A program made the position numbers and the translations under genes. A stretch of DNA of 64,000 nt from Prorocentrum cordatum (taxonomy: Eukaryota; Sar; Dinophyceae; Prorocentrales; Prorocentraceae), in the NCBI GenBank assembly GCA_963575745.1, contig CAUYUJ010003982.1, positions 5,001-69,000 on the forward strand, read 5' to 3'. The notes under the pieces were generated by a model. It was given only the letters and a program-made list of their open reading frames with translations, had not been told where the DNA came from and searched no databases. Shown here one piece after another: positions 18,869 to 30,504 of the stretch (its first letter is position 1; every line of letters starts with the position of its first letter).

Positions 18869-18960
18869 CGTTCTGTCTCTGTCTCTGTCTCTGTCTCTGT
18901 CTCTGTCTGTCTGTGTCTGTGTCTGTGTGTGCGTGTGTGTCAGTGTGTGTTGGTTGTCTC
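18869..18960. repeat. (TCTGTC)n then (GT)n microsatellite
   Basis: Clear tandem CTCTGT/CTGTGT repeats grading into GTGTGTGT. Confidence 0.95.
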
Positions 18961-19042
18961 GTCTCTGCGCGCGAGGCCGCGATCGCCAAACAAGTACGTG
19001 CGTGTGTGCATGCAACGCGCCAAGTGTGCAACGGTTTGCACA

Positions 19043-19120
19043 CTGTGCCTTCGACGACGTTCGATCGCAAGTCGCACATCCATGTGTTGCTCGCGCCTGA
19101 GGACCCTCTGCACCGCCGAC
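19043..19120 (-). repeat. Dispersed ~90-bp repeat, family Q, copy 2
   Basis: The minus strand reads GGCGGTGCAGAGGGTCCTCA...GCGATCGAACG, as in 1,262-1,350 and 38,525-38,610. Confidence 0.65.
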
Positions 19121-19261
19121 TTGAAAAAGTGTGCAATGCGTCCCCGCGCACAAGCGAAAATTCGGTGACAACGGGGCCCAAAACTGCAACCTCGGAGGTT
19201 GCAGTTCTTCCCCCCCCCGGGGGGGGAGGAGCAGGTGGGTTGTTGAAATGTGCGTCCTGCA

Positions 19262-19410
19262 TGGATCGCGAGGACGTCTCGAGCGATAGCGCGATTCCCA
19301 CATGAATCGTAAGGAAATCCACAGCGAGAGCGTGATTCCTGAGTGTCGTGGGCGCAGCGTCTGAATACATTGCGTGGAAATCCCACGCGAGAGCGCGATT
19401 TCTGGATTGA
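19262..19410. repeat. ~45-bp repeat related to 6,785-6,955
   Basis: Three degenerate units of GCGAGGACGTCTCGAGCGAT / GAGAGCGTGATTCCTGAGTG type. Confidence 0.6.
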
Positions 19411-19659
19411 TTGTTTCGTGTGCCTAGATGCGTCACAAACCCGAGGGTGATGCACATCGGCCGAACACTGCGGTACCACAGTTGCCGCAATTAAGCGTAA
19501 TCGCTGAACCATACCAGACACTGCGATACAACAGTTACCGCGTCGCGCATCGCGCGGCGTGAAGCGCGAAGTTTTGGCGACCTGTCGGTTGTCCACGTCG
19601 TCGTCTGATTTGGATAATTATGGAGATTGCTGCACTTGTGGCAAACGGGCCTTGTAATC

Positions 19660-20575
19660 GATTCAAAACGCGGGATGCAAGTCCTCAACGCATTGTTTGG
19701 CACGGGTGCATACGTAAAGAGTTTTGGAAATGCACAGGCTGCAGATGAAAATCCATTGGAACTACTACATCAAACTCTCTTCGCTGCAAATGGCGTGGCT
19801 CTTGCTTTAGTGTTGTGCAACACCACGGCTCAACCACCTATTACGGATAACGCCGCCGAACCAACCACAAATCGCAGCGCAAACGCACAACGCACGCATA
19901 CGTGGGTCGTTCAATCGCAATTCCCACTCAAATATGCCCGGCTGGGCTTACGAAGCTCTTCACGACTCGCCCTGGCGGTTTACTGGGCGAGTTGGGTGGA
20001 TGCCCTGCACAGCCTCATCCCTGATTTCCCAGCCATTGGGCAGGACATCCTGGACCATTTGGATGCGACACCTGGGGAGAACACGACGTCGAAGCAGAAC
20101 GCGCAGGCAATGCGTGTGCAGGCAATGCGTGTGACGATATGAATGAGCGTGACGGGCATCCTGGAACAAAATGGCAACGGGTGAGAGACCACCCGCACCG
20201 CGCATCCGACCGTTTGGAACACAGAGCGCACTGCCATTTTCTACAAGAGTTGGGAGGGGGACCGATAACCATGACCAACGCTGCGACGCTATGGGACCCT
20301 GTGCAGCAATATGGTTAACCGTATGTCCTACTACTACGAGCCTCACCGTAGACATCAAACATTACGGCAGGTTGAATGCCCACAATACGTACATTGACCC
20401 ACAATACGGCACTGACCCACAAGTACGGACCTCGCAAAATCGGGGAAGATAACTTCGCAAGAACTGCCCAAGAGCTTCGAAAGAGCTGCGGAGAAAGGTT
20501 CCGACACACGTATTGGGCACGAACAACGATTGTTGAACACGTTGCGACCTCGAACACGGCATTGCGGTGATGCCT
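19660..20575 (+). mobile_element. LINE-A fragment, copy C
   Basis: RGMQVLNALFGTGAYVKSFG at 19,670-19,730 matches RGIKVLGTPFGSDQYVQAFG of copy A. After a frame change, SSLQMAWLLL-stop-CCATPRLNHLL at about 19,765-19,845 matches copy A's SLQIAWLLLYYCAVPRLNHLL. SQFPLKYARLGLRSSSRLAL and YWASWVDAL follow in another frame (19,913-20,010). It therefore covers the thumb/connection region downstream of the reverse-transcriptase core, with at least three frameshifts and several stops. No catalytic residues remain. Similarity fades around 20,575. Confidence 0.75.
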
Positions 20576-20719
20576 GACCGGGAATTTTGGAGAAGGGTTG
20601 GCGTAGCCTTGCCCGCCGGTTTTTTATTTCACAATCGTCATCTCTCTTAAAGGAGCCATCCGGGAAGATTTGGAATTGCCCACTGCCAAAGTGCATGGTG
20701 AAACATGCGAAAAATACAT

Positions 20720-21215
20720 GTCTTGTGAATCCCACCAGCCCTTTAGGGCGTAGGTGGTCTAGAGCGTTTCCTCTGCCAACACCCCCTTCTTTCCCTTCGG
20801 GGAGAGGTTTACCCCTCCCCTTACCCCTCCCTACCGACCTGGACGAAGGGTTCCGCGGGTCGTTGGGACGTCCAAGATGGCCCAAGACGGCTACAAGAGC
20901 GAAAAAACGAAAAAGCACAAAACATTGATGTTCTTTAGGTTTTGGAAGGATTTGGGCCTCTTGGGGGGGCCCAAGAGGCGATTCGAGGCGGCACTCTAGA
21001 GGGGCAAGGCTACTATACGACCCACCCATTGTTTGATAGATCTCCTCCAACATGGCCCCAAGAGCGCCCCAAAGGCTCCCAAGAGCGCCCCAAGAGCGCC
21101 CCAAGAGGCCCCCAAGAGGCCTCCAAGGAGCTCCGAAGGGACCCCCAAGAGGCCCCAAGAGGCTCCCAAGATGGCCCAAGACGGCTCCAAGAGCGAAAAA
21201 ACGAAATTACGCTAC
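20720..21215 (-). repeat. Composite repeat T, inverted partial copy
   Basis: The minus-strand order resembles 6,040-6,780: the CTTGGGGCC-type repeats and the TTGGAGGAGATCTATCAAAC block (20,940-21,215) and, further left, the AAGGGGTAAACCTCTCCCCG..GGGCTGGTGGGATTC tail (20,720-20,850). Confidence 0.7.
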
Positions 21216-21379
21216 CGAGGAACCCCACATACTTATATGATGGCTGGAGTGATGATAGCTGAAGTGAAGCATGTGAAAATGATGTTGGTGGCCGTTGGCC
21301 CGCCGATACCGCTGGTGACGCCACTCAAGAGGAGAGGTGGAAGAGGAGAAGCGCCGCGCCAGCCACACTTTGCGAGCCC

Positions 21380-22345
21380 GGTGACCTGGACGACCGGCGC
21401 GCATAGCGGCCGCGGAGAGGGACCACCCCTTGCGCACCCCGTCTGGCGTCGAGAAAGCGCCACGCTTGCTATGCCCTGGACGACCGTCGCGCATAGTGGC
21501 CGCGGTGAGGGACCAACCCCTGCGCACCCTCTATGGTGTCGAGAAAGTGCCACGCCTGCTATGCCCTGAACGACCGGCGCGCATAGCGGCGCCGCGGTGA
21601 GGGACCATCCCTTGCGCACCCCGTCTAGCGTCGAGAAAATGCCACGCCTGCTATGCCCTGGACGACCGTCGTGCAGAGCGGCCGCGCTCAGGGACCACCT
21701 CCTGCGCAACCCCTATGGTGTCGAGAAAGTGCCATTCCTGCCACGCTTTACGAATCCGGAACAGATAGGGAGACCACTCCCAGCGCACCCCCTGAGATGT
21801 CGAGGGCGTGCCAAGCTTGCCACGCTTTGCGAACCCGAAACGGATAGGGAGACCACCCCCAGGGCACCCCCTGTGGTGTCGAGGAAGTGCAACGCCTGCC
21901 ACGCTTTGCAAAACCGAAGCGGATAGGGAGACCACCCCGAGCGCAGCCCCTGTGGTGTCGAGGAAGCGACAGACATGCCACGCTTTGCGAGACCGAAATG
22001 GATACGGAGACCACCCCCGGCGCACCCCCTTGTGGTGTCGAGGACGTGCCACGCCTGCCGCGCTTTGCGAGCCCGCAACGGATAGGGCACCCCCCCCAGC
22101 GCACCCCCTGTGGTGTCGAGGAAGTGCCACGCTTGCCACGCTTTGCGAGGCCGCAACGGGCAGGGAGACCACCCCCAGCGCACCCCTTGTGGTGTCGAGG
22201 AATTGCCACGCATGCCACGCTTTGCAAGACCGAAGCGGATAGGGAGACCCCCCCCAGCGCACCCCCTGTGGTGTCGAGGAAGTGCCACGATTGCCGCGCT
22301 TTGCGAGACCGAAATGGATAGGGAGACCACCCCCGGCGCACCGCG
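21380..22345. repeat. 79-bp satellite, left array
   Basis: Tandem units with GTGGTGTCGAGGAAGTGCCA, CGCCTGCCACGCTTTGCGAG and GGATAGGGAGACCACCCCCA. The first units (to about 21,700) are a diverged variant with GCATAGCGGCCGC. The array stops abruptly at about 22,343 inside a unit and resumes at about 24,030. Period 79 leaves frames open on both strands, so the long reading frames are artefacts. Confidence 0.92.
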
Positions 22346-24029
22346 CGCGGGTCACTTTACAACCAGAAGCGCACTTTACAACCAGATGGGTCACTTTACA
22401 ACCAGCTTATAAAATCCAAGAAGGGCACTTTACAACCAGGAAGGGCACTTTACAACCAGGCAAGTAAAAACACATATTGAATGCACGCGTGCCTTTCCTT
22501 GAAATCTCCGTGGGCAAGCGCAAGGGTGGCTTTGGGCTCTTTGAGGCATGTTGGTTGTAAAGTTGCCCATCGCGCACGAAGAAGCACTGCGCACGAGTTG
22601 GCGATGCGGCGACCTGGTGCGCTATGGCATGTCGCGTGCTGGCGGGCGGATTCGAGTTTTGACCTGCTCTCTAAGCTCTGTCGGTCAGTTCTGCCATTGC
22701 TTGCTCTGCCTTTTTTTTCTGACGGGCGAAGGCTAGTCGCGCAGGACATACGAATAGACCATGATCCCGTCCAAGACTGGAGCTGCATGGCAGTGGAAAG
22801 CTGTAGTGGGAGATGTGGTGGAAGCGGGGGCTACAATGGGAACTGCATGGTGTTGGGAAGCTGCGATGGCAACTGTGGTGGTCGCCAGGCAACGGTGGGA
22901 ACTGTGGTGGTAGCTGGGCTGCAATGGGATTTGCGGTAGTAGCGGGGGGGTCAGTCGGAATTGTGGAGGTAGCGGGGCTGCAGCGGTAAGTGTGGTGGTA
23001 GCAGGCACAGAGGTGGCGGTGGTGCGCTGTCACGGTGGCTCAAGCTGCTGCGCTGGCACGGTGGCTGAGGCTGCTGCCCGAGCACGATACCTGCGTTGCT
23101 GCGCTGGCACCGTGGCTGACGCTGGAAGAAACGATCTTCGAAATAGTTGCATTTATTCGGGACGTTGGACCTCGATCTTCCAAGACGAGGAGCAGCAGGG
23201 GGCCAACTGGAGCGGGCGCACTTAGCCCCTTGCAGAACACCGTGGGGCTTCAGGGGCCAACGTGGCCCAAGAGACCCGCGGTGCCAATGGCCTAGTTCCC
23301 TGGGGCGCTGGGCCCTTGTGGAGGCCACTGGGCTCGCTTCCTGTGAGTGATCCCTAAAATGGGCAGCGCGTCGCCCTGAGCCTTCCTACGTATGCTGTCG
23401 CCGTATTCCCGTGCGAGCACGGGGCCCTTGTTGAGGCCGCTTGGCCCCTGCTAGCAAGCCCTGTCTTAGTCTGCTGGGCTCAGAGCGCCAGAGCGCCCAG
23501 GCGCTCGGGCTCAGAGGCATCGCTGGGGCCTGCTCAGAGCGTCCAGGCGCTCGGGCTCAGGCATCGCTGGGGCCTGCGCAGAGCGTCCAGGTCCTCGGGC
23601 TCAGAGGCATCGCTGGGGCCTGCGCAGAGCGTCCAGGTCCTCGGGCTCAGAGGCATCGCTGGGGCCTGCGCGGGGCGTTCAGGCGCTCGGGTTCAGAGGC
23701 ATCGCTGGGGCCTGCGCAGAGAGTTCAGGCGCTCGGGCTCCAGAGCGCCCACGTGCTCTGGATCATTTTTCAGAGCGTCCGCGCGCCCTGGAGTACTTCT
23801 GAGAGCGCCCACTTGCTCTGGGGCATTTTTCAGAGCGCCCAATTGCTCTGGGGCAGTTTTCAGAGCGCCCACTTGCTCTGGAGCACTTTGCGGAACGCCC
23901 AAACACGCACGGCCACTCTGAGCTGGTTGTAAAGTGGTCCGTTCTGGTTGTGAAGTGGCCCGTTCTGGTTGTAAAGTGGTCCGTTCTGGTTGTAAAGTGG
24001 GCCGTTCTGGTTGCAAAGTGACCCCAATG
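22346..24029. mobile_element. 1.7-kb insertion with repetitive inverted ends
   Basis: The left end is GGGTCACTTTACAACCAGAA followed by three to four more CACTTTACAACCAG units. The right end is the inverse, with five CTGGTTGTAAAGTG-type units ending GGTTGCAAAGTGACCCC. It splits the 79-bp satellite, so it is a discrete insertion. The interior has internal repeats: GGGAACTGTGGTGGTAGC (22,800-23,000), about 50-bp GCGTCCAGGTCCTCGGGCTC units (23,475-23,740), and about 33-bp CAGAGCGCCCACTTGCTCTG units (23,750-23,905). No transposase-like reading frame was recognised, so it is probably non-autonomous. Target duplication could not be read with confidence (the flanks share a GCGCACC/GCAGCCC-like stretch). 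Confidence 0.7.
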
Positions 24030-25245
24030 CAGCCCTTGTGGTGTCGAGGAACTGCCACGCGTGCCACGGTTTGCGAGCCCGAAATGGATAGGGAGACCAC
24101 CCCCAGCGCACCTCCTCATGGTGTCGAGGCAGTGCCACGCCCGCCACGCTTTGCGAGCCCGCAACGGATAGGGAGACCACCCCCAGCGCAGCCCCTGAGA
24201 TGTCGAGGAAGTGCCACGCCCGCCACGCTTTGCGAGACCGACATGGATAGGGAGACCACCCCCAGCGCACCCCCTGTGGTGTCCAGGAAGTGGCACGCCT
24301 GCCACACTTTGCGAGCCCGCAACGGATAGGGAGACCACCCCCAGCGCACCCCCCTGTGGTGTCGAGGACGTGCCACGCCGCCACGCGTTGCGAGCCCGAC
24401 ATGGATAGGGAGACCACCCCCAGCGCACCCCCTGTGGTGTCCAGGAAGTGGCACGCCTGCCACACTTTGCGAGCCCGCAACGGATAGGGAGACCACCCCC
24501 AGCGCACCCCCCTGTGGTGTCGAGGACGTGCCACGCCTGCCACGCGTTGCGAGCCCGCAACGGATAGGGAAACCACCCCCAGCGCACCCCCTGTGGTGTC
24601 GAGGAAGTGCCACGCCTGCCACGCTTTGCGAGCCCGCAACGGATAGGGAAACCACCCCCAGCGCACCCCTTGTGGAGTCGAGGAAGTGCCACGCCTGCCA
24701 CGCTGTGCGAGGCCACAACGGATAGGGAGACCAACCCCAGCGCACCCCCTGTGGTGCCGAGGAAGTGCCACGCCTGCCACCTTTTGCGAGCCCGCAACGG
24801 ATAGGGGGACCACCCCTTGCGCACCTCTTGTGGTGTCAAGGAAGTGCCACGCCTGCCACGTACTGCGAGGCCGCAGCGGATAGGGAGACCACCCCCAGCG
24901 CACCCCCTGTGGTGTCGAGGACGTGCCACGCCTGCCGCGCTTTGCGAGCCCGCGACGGATAGGGGGACCACTCCTTGCGCACCCCTTGTGGTGTCAAGGA
25001 AGTGTCACGCCTGCCACGCACTGCGAGGCCGCAGCGGATAGGGAGACCATCCCCAGCGCACCCCGTGTGGTGTCGATGAAATCCCACGCCTGCCACGCCC
25101 TGCGAGCTTGCAACGCATAGCGCCCGAACCCCCAGCGCACCCCTGTGGTGTCCAGAAAGTGCCACGTCTGCTAGACTGTACGACAGTGTCGTGGATAGCG
25201 GCCGCACTGAGAGACCACCCCCTTCGCACCCCCTATGGTGTCCAG
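24030..25245. repeat. 79-bp satellite, right array
   Basis: Head-to-tail units with exact 79-bp spacing around 24,528, 24,607, 24,686 and 24,765, among others. The last units drift to a GCATAGCGGCC variant like the start of the left array. Confidence 0.95.
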
Positions 25246-25277
25246 AAATTGCCACGCTTGGTATGCCTGGACGACTG

Positions 25278-25660
25278 GGGCGTGCTGTGTTGTGCTGGCT
25301 TGTGTTGCGGTTTGCTGTGCTGTGCTGTGCTGTGTTGTGGTGTGTTATGTTGTGTGAGCTGTGTGTTGTGTGTGCATGTGTGCGTGTGTGTGTTTGTGTG
25401 TATGTGTGTATGTGTATGTGTATGCGTGTGCTGTGTTGTGCTGTGCTGTATGCTGTGTGTGTGTGCTTTTGTATGTGTCGGTATGTCTGTATGTGTGTAT
25501 GTGTGTATGTGTGTATGTGTGTATGTGTGTGCTTTATGTTTGTATGTATGTGTGTATGTGTGTGCTGTGATGTGCTGTCCTGTGCTGTGCTGTGGGTGAG
25601 GGAGGAAGGAAGAGGAGGGGGAGGAGGAGGAGGAGGAGGTCTGAGTCGCGGGCGCGGCGC
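25278..25660. repeat. TGTGCTG/(TG)n and (GGA)n microsatellites
   Basis: TGTGTTGTGCTG-type repeats up to 25,600, then GGA repeats at 25,610-25,640. No gene. Confidence 0.95.
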
Positions 25661-25714
25661 GGCAGAGAAGAAAACCATAACCCCACCAATCATGTGGGGA
25701 AACACACAACACAT

Positions 25715-26130
25715 TGAGTTGCTTTAGGTTTTGGAAGGAGTTTGGTTTCAAGAAGGGCCCAAGAGGCGATTCGAGGCACTCTAGAGGGGCAGCGCTAATA
25801 TACGATCCCCATGTCTTTGATGGATCTCCTCCAAGATGGCCCCAAGAGCGCCCCGCCCCGAAGGCTCCCAAGAGCGCCCCAAGAGGCCCCAAGAGGCCCC
25901 CAAAGGGCTTCCAAAAGGCTCCCAAGAGACCCCCAAGAGACCCCCAAGATGCTCCCAAGATGGCCCAAGACGGTTCCAAGACCGAATCAGCGAAAAAGCA
26001 CTAAACATTGATTTTCTTTAGGTTTTGGAAGGATTTTGGTATCAAGAAGGGCCTCAGAGGCGATTCGAGGCTTTCTAGAGGGGCAGTGCTGATATACGAC
26101 CCCCCCTTCTTTGATAGTGGACGGACTGGT
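25715..26130 (-). repeat. Composite repeat T, two inverted partial copies
   Basis: The GTTTTGGAAGGA..CAAGAAGGGC..GAGGCGATTCGAGGC block occurs twice (25,728-25,800 and 26,022-26,095). CTTTGATGGATCTCCTCCAA plus the inverse CTTGGGGCC repeats lie between them. Compare 20,930-21,215 and, inverted, 6,040-6,420. Confidence 0.7.
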
Positions 26131-26505
26131 GTTTTTTTGTTTCGTTCCACCGCGCGCAGCCGCCACAACCACAGTGCCACAACAGTTCAGGCACGGAAAA
26201 CGCCTAAGGCGAGTCGGCCAGCGGCAGGCAAAGCAGCCCTAAGGAGGAGGAGGAGGAGGAGGAGCAGGGAAAGGAAAGAACACTACACGACCTCTAACTC
26301 CCCTAATTAGCCAAGGCGCTGACTCCAGTGGAGTCCGCGGGAGGTCACCGTATTGCCTCAGGATGCCCCCAGCTACAGCTCGTTGTAACGCAGTGCCTAA
26401 CAGACCCCACCATCTGTGCATCAGCCCCAGTGCAGTGCCTCGACGAATTCTGGGGTGTAGCGTGCGCGTACGTTCCGTCGTGAGTCGAGGGACCAATTGT
26501 ACAGT

Positions 26506-27054
26506 TTAATCCCCCCATCTCCCGTACACTTCTGCTCCCAGAGAATACAAAGACCCAAGACCATTGGATATCACCTCTGCGTAAGTGGTGTGTTTCTCAA
26601 GTTCAGCCGCGTGGAGAAGTCGCCCTGCCGCATTGCCTGTGCCGAGTCGGGCCCTGCCATCGGCAGAAATGGGGGAGAGGACGGTAACGTCACAAAATAG
26701 TGGAAGGCCTCGTGCTATATTAAGACATGTCACCACGAGGTCTAGTCGTCGTTGGTCGTGTGGGGAGATTCGGATGTTGGTGTGGCGTAGTTGACGTTCG
26801 ACGTTACGGTCCGGAACCATCCCACCGGCTTCCACGAACACTTGTCTCCACGTTGCCACCACTTCTCGATGCCTAGTGTGGGTTCGGCCGCCACTCCCAG
26901 AGGCCAGTAAAGAATGCCCATGGGGATCAGGTCCATCGTACTGCACTGCAATCCCCATCCGCCGTCGCACTGCACATTGCATGTCGGAGTTGGTCATTGC
27001 CAGGTTTTCGGTAGTAGGTGACACTATCAACGATCCCGCAGCGAAGCGCCCCAT
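26506..27054 (-). pseudogene. LINE-A copy B C-terminal endonuclease-like domain
   Basis: An uninterrupted minus-strand frame with RRMGIAVQYDGPDPHGHSLL, EVVATWRQVFVEAGGMVPDR, DQRRLDLVVTCLNIARGLPL plus FCDVTVLSP, and a GLGSLYSLGAEVYGRWG end. Position for position it matches copy A 37,090-37,640. Where copy A has a TAG codon (37,293), this copy has Trp (ATWRQ), which identifies the copy-A stop as a point mutation. The RRLD...FCDVT pair resembles the C-terminal restriction-like endonuclease region of some site-specific LINEs; that function is inferred. Confidence 0.7.
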
Positions 27055-28014
27055 AGCTGATTGAAGTCGTGCCTTACCTGGTGAGGCAGCGTTCGTTCGA
27101 GTGCTGGGCAGACCGAGTTGCCGTTTCAGACCTTCCCCCGTTTGATGTTCCAGGGCGTTGGATGCGCGGTATTGCTATCCATGGCGCCATTCACCAAGAA
27201 CCGTGTCTGCGGGGTCTGGAGCAGGCGGTCGGGCCCCTGCCGCAAGGTCAGGCTGGACGACCAATCCACCCAGCTGCGTCGCAATAGCAGCCTGCCGCTT
27301 CCGCGGCTACCAAGCACTCTGGTCCGCCGTGCCCCCCAGCCCGGAGCGTAGTTAGCCTGTACACGATATTTCTGGCCATATCTGGAAAACGCGCGGTTAA
27401 CTGCTGGAGTACGTCTGCCCAGCTCGCCCAATAAGTTGCGTTGGCGGTAGTGGTGGAATTCCGCAGTCCCATTCCCCCCAACCGTGAGGGTAAACGTGTT
27501 TGTGTTACCCACGTATTGTATGACACCCCGTGGAAAGATGTGTCCCATGCAGTATGGTCATGTTGTATTCCATATATTATTTTGAAGTACGCAAACACAG
27601 CATCGTCGTGTTCAGCAGCAATTAGTTACACTCGTTCCAGGGGCAAGGTACGCAATAGGTGATGAAGGCGAGGAATTGCGCAAAGTACAGAAGTAACCAA
27701 GCTACATGTACAGAGGGGAGCTTAGGAAGGTAGTTCAATAGCTGCTCCCTTTTTGATGCAATAGTCGCTCCGTACGCCCTGACAAAGTCGTCGCTCCCCA
27801 ACGGCGTCCCCAAGACTTTAAGACCACGTTCGTGTCGGGGTACATCGGACTTCCACGCTGTAGGTGTTATTGTTGCGAAGTCTGGTGGGCATGGGCGCGC
27901 GTCGCGTCCCCAAGCACGAAGCTTCCCAATGTGTATGTCGATGCGGCACATGTCCCTTGTATTGCTTGTAGTATAAAACTTGCGTCGTCGGGGTCACACG
28001 CCACATAAATGTCG

Positions 28015-28545
28015 TCAAAATATGCTGTGATGTATGCCCCTAAGCGGGGTGGATGGTATCCAACGCAAGATGTAGTCCAAGACAGAACAAACCCGGCATT
28101 TGTGCATCACTTTGTTCGCCGCCATCCCTTCGGAAAATGGTGTGCGTATTCCCTTCGTCGTCTGTCCATCGAAATTCCGATTGTACCCCACACCATAGTC
28201 TAACAAAAGGGATGAGCCCAAGTAGCGCAGGATTCTGCAGGAGACTTTGGAAGATACTTGCACAGCTGATGTGGTCAAAGGCGCCCACCCGTCCACGTTC
28301 AGTATCACTTTTGTTGGAAAAGCTTCGGTCAGATATTGGAGCATGTGAATCGCCGCGTCAGTGCCGCTACGATCGGAAATGCCAAAATTGTGCGGCATGA
28401 TAGCACCACGCATTATATTTTGATATTGTCGCGCCAATGTCTTAGCCACCAGTCTGCGCAATGCATCCGCCGCCGCAATCCCCCTCACCTTGTTGTCAGG
28501 CTTGTTGACAACCGTAAGCGAAGAGATGCGGAGAGAATCTGCCAT
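28015..28545 (-). pseudogene. LINE-A copy B reverse-transcriptase core
   Basis: Contains RISSLTVVNKPDNKVRGIAA, DRSGTDAAIHMLQYLTEAFP and VILNVDG, then shifts frame to GAFDHISCASIF with the first catalytic aspartate. The minus-strand sequence at 27,990-28,025 reads AYFDDIYVACDPDD, so the YxDD-type active site is intact at the DNA level. The frameshift near 28,290 and others destroy the polyprotein. Copy A has the same motifs as AFDHVSRARMF and AYLDDNYLAYDPTD. Reverse transcription of the element's RNA at the target site would have been its role. Confidence 0.85.
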
Positions 28546-29414
28546 TCGTCGCGGAACGCGTCTTTGAACAAGCTGCTCCGCAACTTCACATAATCAAACA
28601 TAATTTGAAGAATTCCTATCGTTCTCCCCACTAAGTGTTTTCTGGATGTCCGGAGCACATTGCCAATAGTGTGCCTGTCCAGTGCTAACCGTTGAGCTGG
28701 TTGGAATTGTTCAAAACCTTGCGGCAGTGGGATGCTCGGATGTTGTGAACGAAGCTGTGGGCCACGTAGTTGTGCTAATGATTTTAGCGTATTGGGTGCT
28801 AACGATGGTGAATTCAGTGCCCGGGCTGCGTGGCCGAGTTCCCCAGTGTGCACCAATCCCATTGTTTTGTCAATACGTTATTGTTGTTCCAATTGGTCTG
28901 GGTGCGGGTAATATTGTTGTCGTTTTCGTGTTGCAATTCTTTATTGTCGTTTTGCTTGGGCACGGTTGGAAGTAAAAGAATATCCCAAGCCCCCAATTGA
29001 ATATAACAATTCGGTGCCGGAAATCGATAAAATGGTCGCGAAAATTGTGGTGAAGGTGCAGCACAACCGCGCCGTATATTTCTTGCAAATGCCGGGCGTC
29101 AGAATATATAGAAATGATGTAATAGATAATCCTCGTTTTTGCCTTACGTCCCAAATATCTCCCCACAGCAACAACTTGTATATTCAATTCGTTGCGATTT
29201 TCGATTCCCGCGTTGCTCCGGCGGATGGCTAGACTTCGATTCCATATCTTCGAATGTTTGCCGCCCTAAAAAAAACGACTGTCGTAGTATATGCGGTGTT
29301 TTTCCCCCCACCCCCCCACCCACACACGCAGCGCACGCACATTGCAAAGTGTCATCTTGAAAACCAGAACGGGGTGAAACACCGGCCCATCGAGCGGCTT
29401 TTCTTGAATTCTTC

Positions 29415-30430
29415 ACGCTTCGCGTATCCCCACCAGCCCATCTCAAAACAGCAACTCTAGCGAAGCATGCCGACAGTCGTGTTTTTCAGGCGTGTTTCCG
29501 CTTGCCCCCGCATATCTCCCCTGTTCCTCCTTCCTCCCGCCTCCTTGTACATCCTCCTTGTGGGGGGAGCGGGAGAAGGACGAGGCGGAGGAGGAGGGAG
29601 AGAAAGCGCTCCTCGTGGTTTGAGTCGTGGTTTGAGTCGTTCGGGCTTCTCGTCCTGGTGTGAGTCGTTCGGGCCCTTCTTCCTGGTGTGAGTCGTTCGG
29701 GCTCTTCGTGGTGTGAGTCGTTCGGGCTCTTCGTCCTGGTGTGAGTCGTTCGGGCTTCTCGTGGTGTGAGTTGTTCGGGCCCCTCGTCCTGGTGTGAGTC
29801 GTTCGGGCCCCTCCTCCTGCCCGTCCAGAAACGACGCCCAGGCGAGTAGAGGGTCGTCCTGATGAGCTTGTCGGCGTCTTGGGTGCCTCGGGGGGGCCTC
29901 TTTGGGCCGTTTGGGATCCTCTTGGGGGCCTCCTGGGGGCCTCTTGGGGCTATCTTGGGGCCTCTTGGTGCCTCCTGGGCGCTTCTTGGGGCCATCTTGG
30001 AGGAAATCGATCAAAGAAGAGGGGAGCTTTAATTAGCGCTGCCCCCTCAGAAGGCCAAAATGGTGCCAAAACTTTCTAGTAAAATCAATGATTTTGGTTT
30101 GAAAGAAGAGGCGAGCTTTAATTAGCGCTGCCCCTTCAGAAGGCCAAAATGGGGCCTAAACCGTAGTAAAATCAATGAGTTTGGCTTCAAAGAAGAGGGG
30201 AGCACTTTTCTGCCTCCCCCCGTCAGGGCCACAATCCTCGTGAGGGGTGTCGAATTTTAGCCCTCCCAGGGATAGAAAAAGGACCTTCTGACCACTCGCG
30301 AAACCCCCTCTCCAGGTCCAGGGGGAGGGGGTCGGGGGAGGGGTAAACCCTCCCCGAAGGGGAAGAAGGGGGGTTGAGAACAGACAGAGCTCGCTAAACC
30401 ACTCACGCCCAAAGGGCTGGTGGGATTCCC
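29415..30430 (+). repeat. Composite repeat T, second copy
   Basis: The same block order as 5,438-6,780 but shorter: CTTCGCGTATCCCCACCAGC, the CATGCCGACAGTCGTG block, GTGTGAGTCGTTCGGGC units (29,620-29,820), a few CTTGGGGCC units, GAAATCGATCAAAGAAGAGG, two AAAATCAATGA copies, and the GGGCTGGTGGGATTCC tail. Confidence 0.8.
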
Positions 30431-30504
30431 ATTGCTCTTCAAAAAAGACCACATTCAACGCCGATCAGTACATTCGTAAGCACACAATTTTCGGCAGCAA
30501 GGGT

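Larger units (their letters stand above)
26239..29230 (-). mobile_element. LINE-A, copy B (5'-truncated)
   Basis: On the minus strand this runs colinear with copy A from about 34,840 to its 3' end. In order: a WDILLLPTVP segment (AWSLLILLPRMLL in copy A), GELGHAARALNSPSLAPNTL, the reverse-transcriptase core, GLKVLGTPLGSDDFVRAYGA, GMGLRNSTTTANATYWASWA, and the endonuclease-like end. It breaks into at least seven frames. The 3' end (26,239) abuts an 8-unit GGA (= CTC on the element's strand) microsatellite, as copy A does. The 5' end fades near 29,230 without the ORF1 region, which is typical of LINE 5' truncation. Confidence 0.85.

Noticed and set aside
23034-23050. CACGGTGGCTCAAG resembling the spliced-leader 3' end (also at 47,815)
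   Set aside because: Only the last 8-9 bases match and the CCGTAGCC part is absent; likely chance.
22481-23932. Transposase gene inside the 1.7-kb insertion
   Set aside because: The open frames are made of internal tandem repeats; no DDE or other transposase motifs seen.
24030-25245. CRISPR-like appearance of regular repeats
   Set aside because: Units are contiguous 79-bp satellite copies without unique spacers, in a eukaryotic context; no cas genes.
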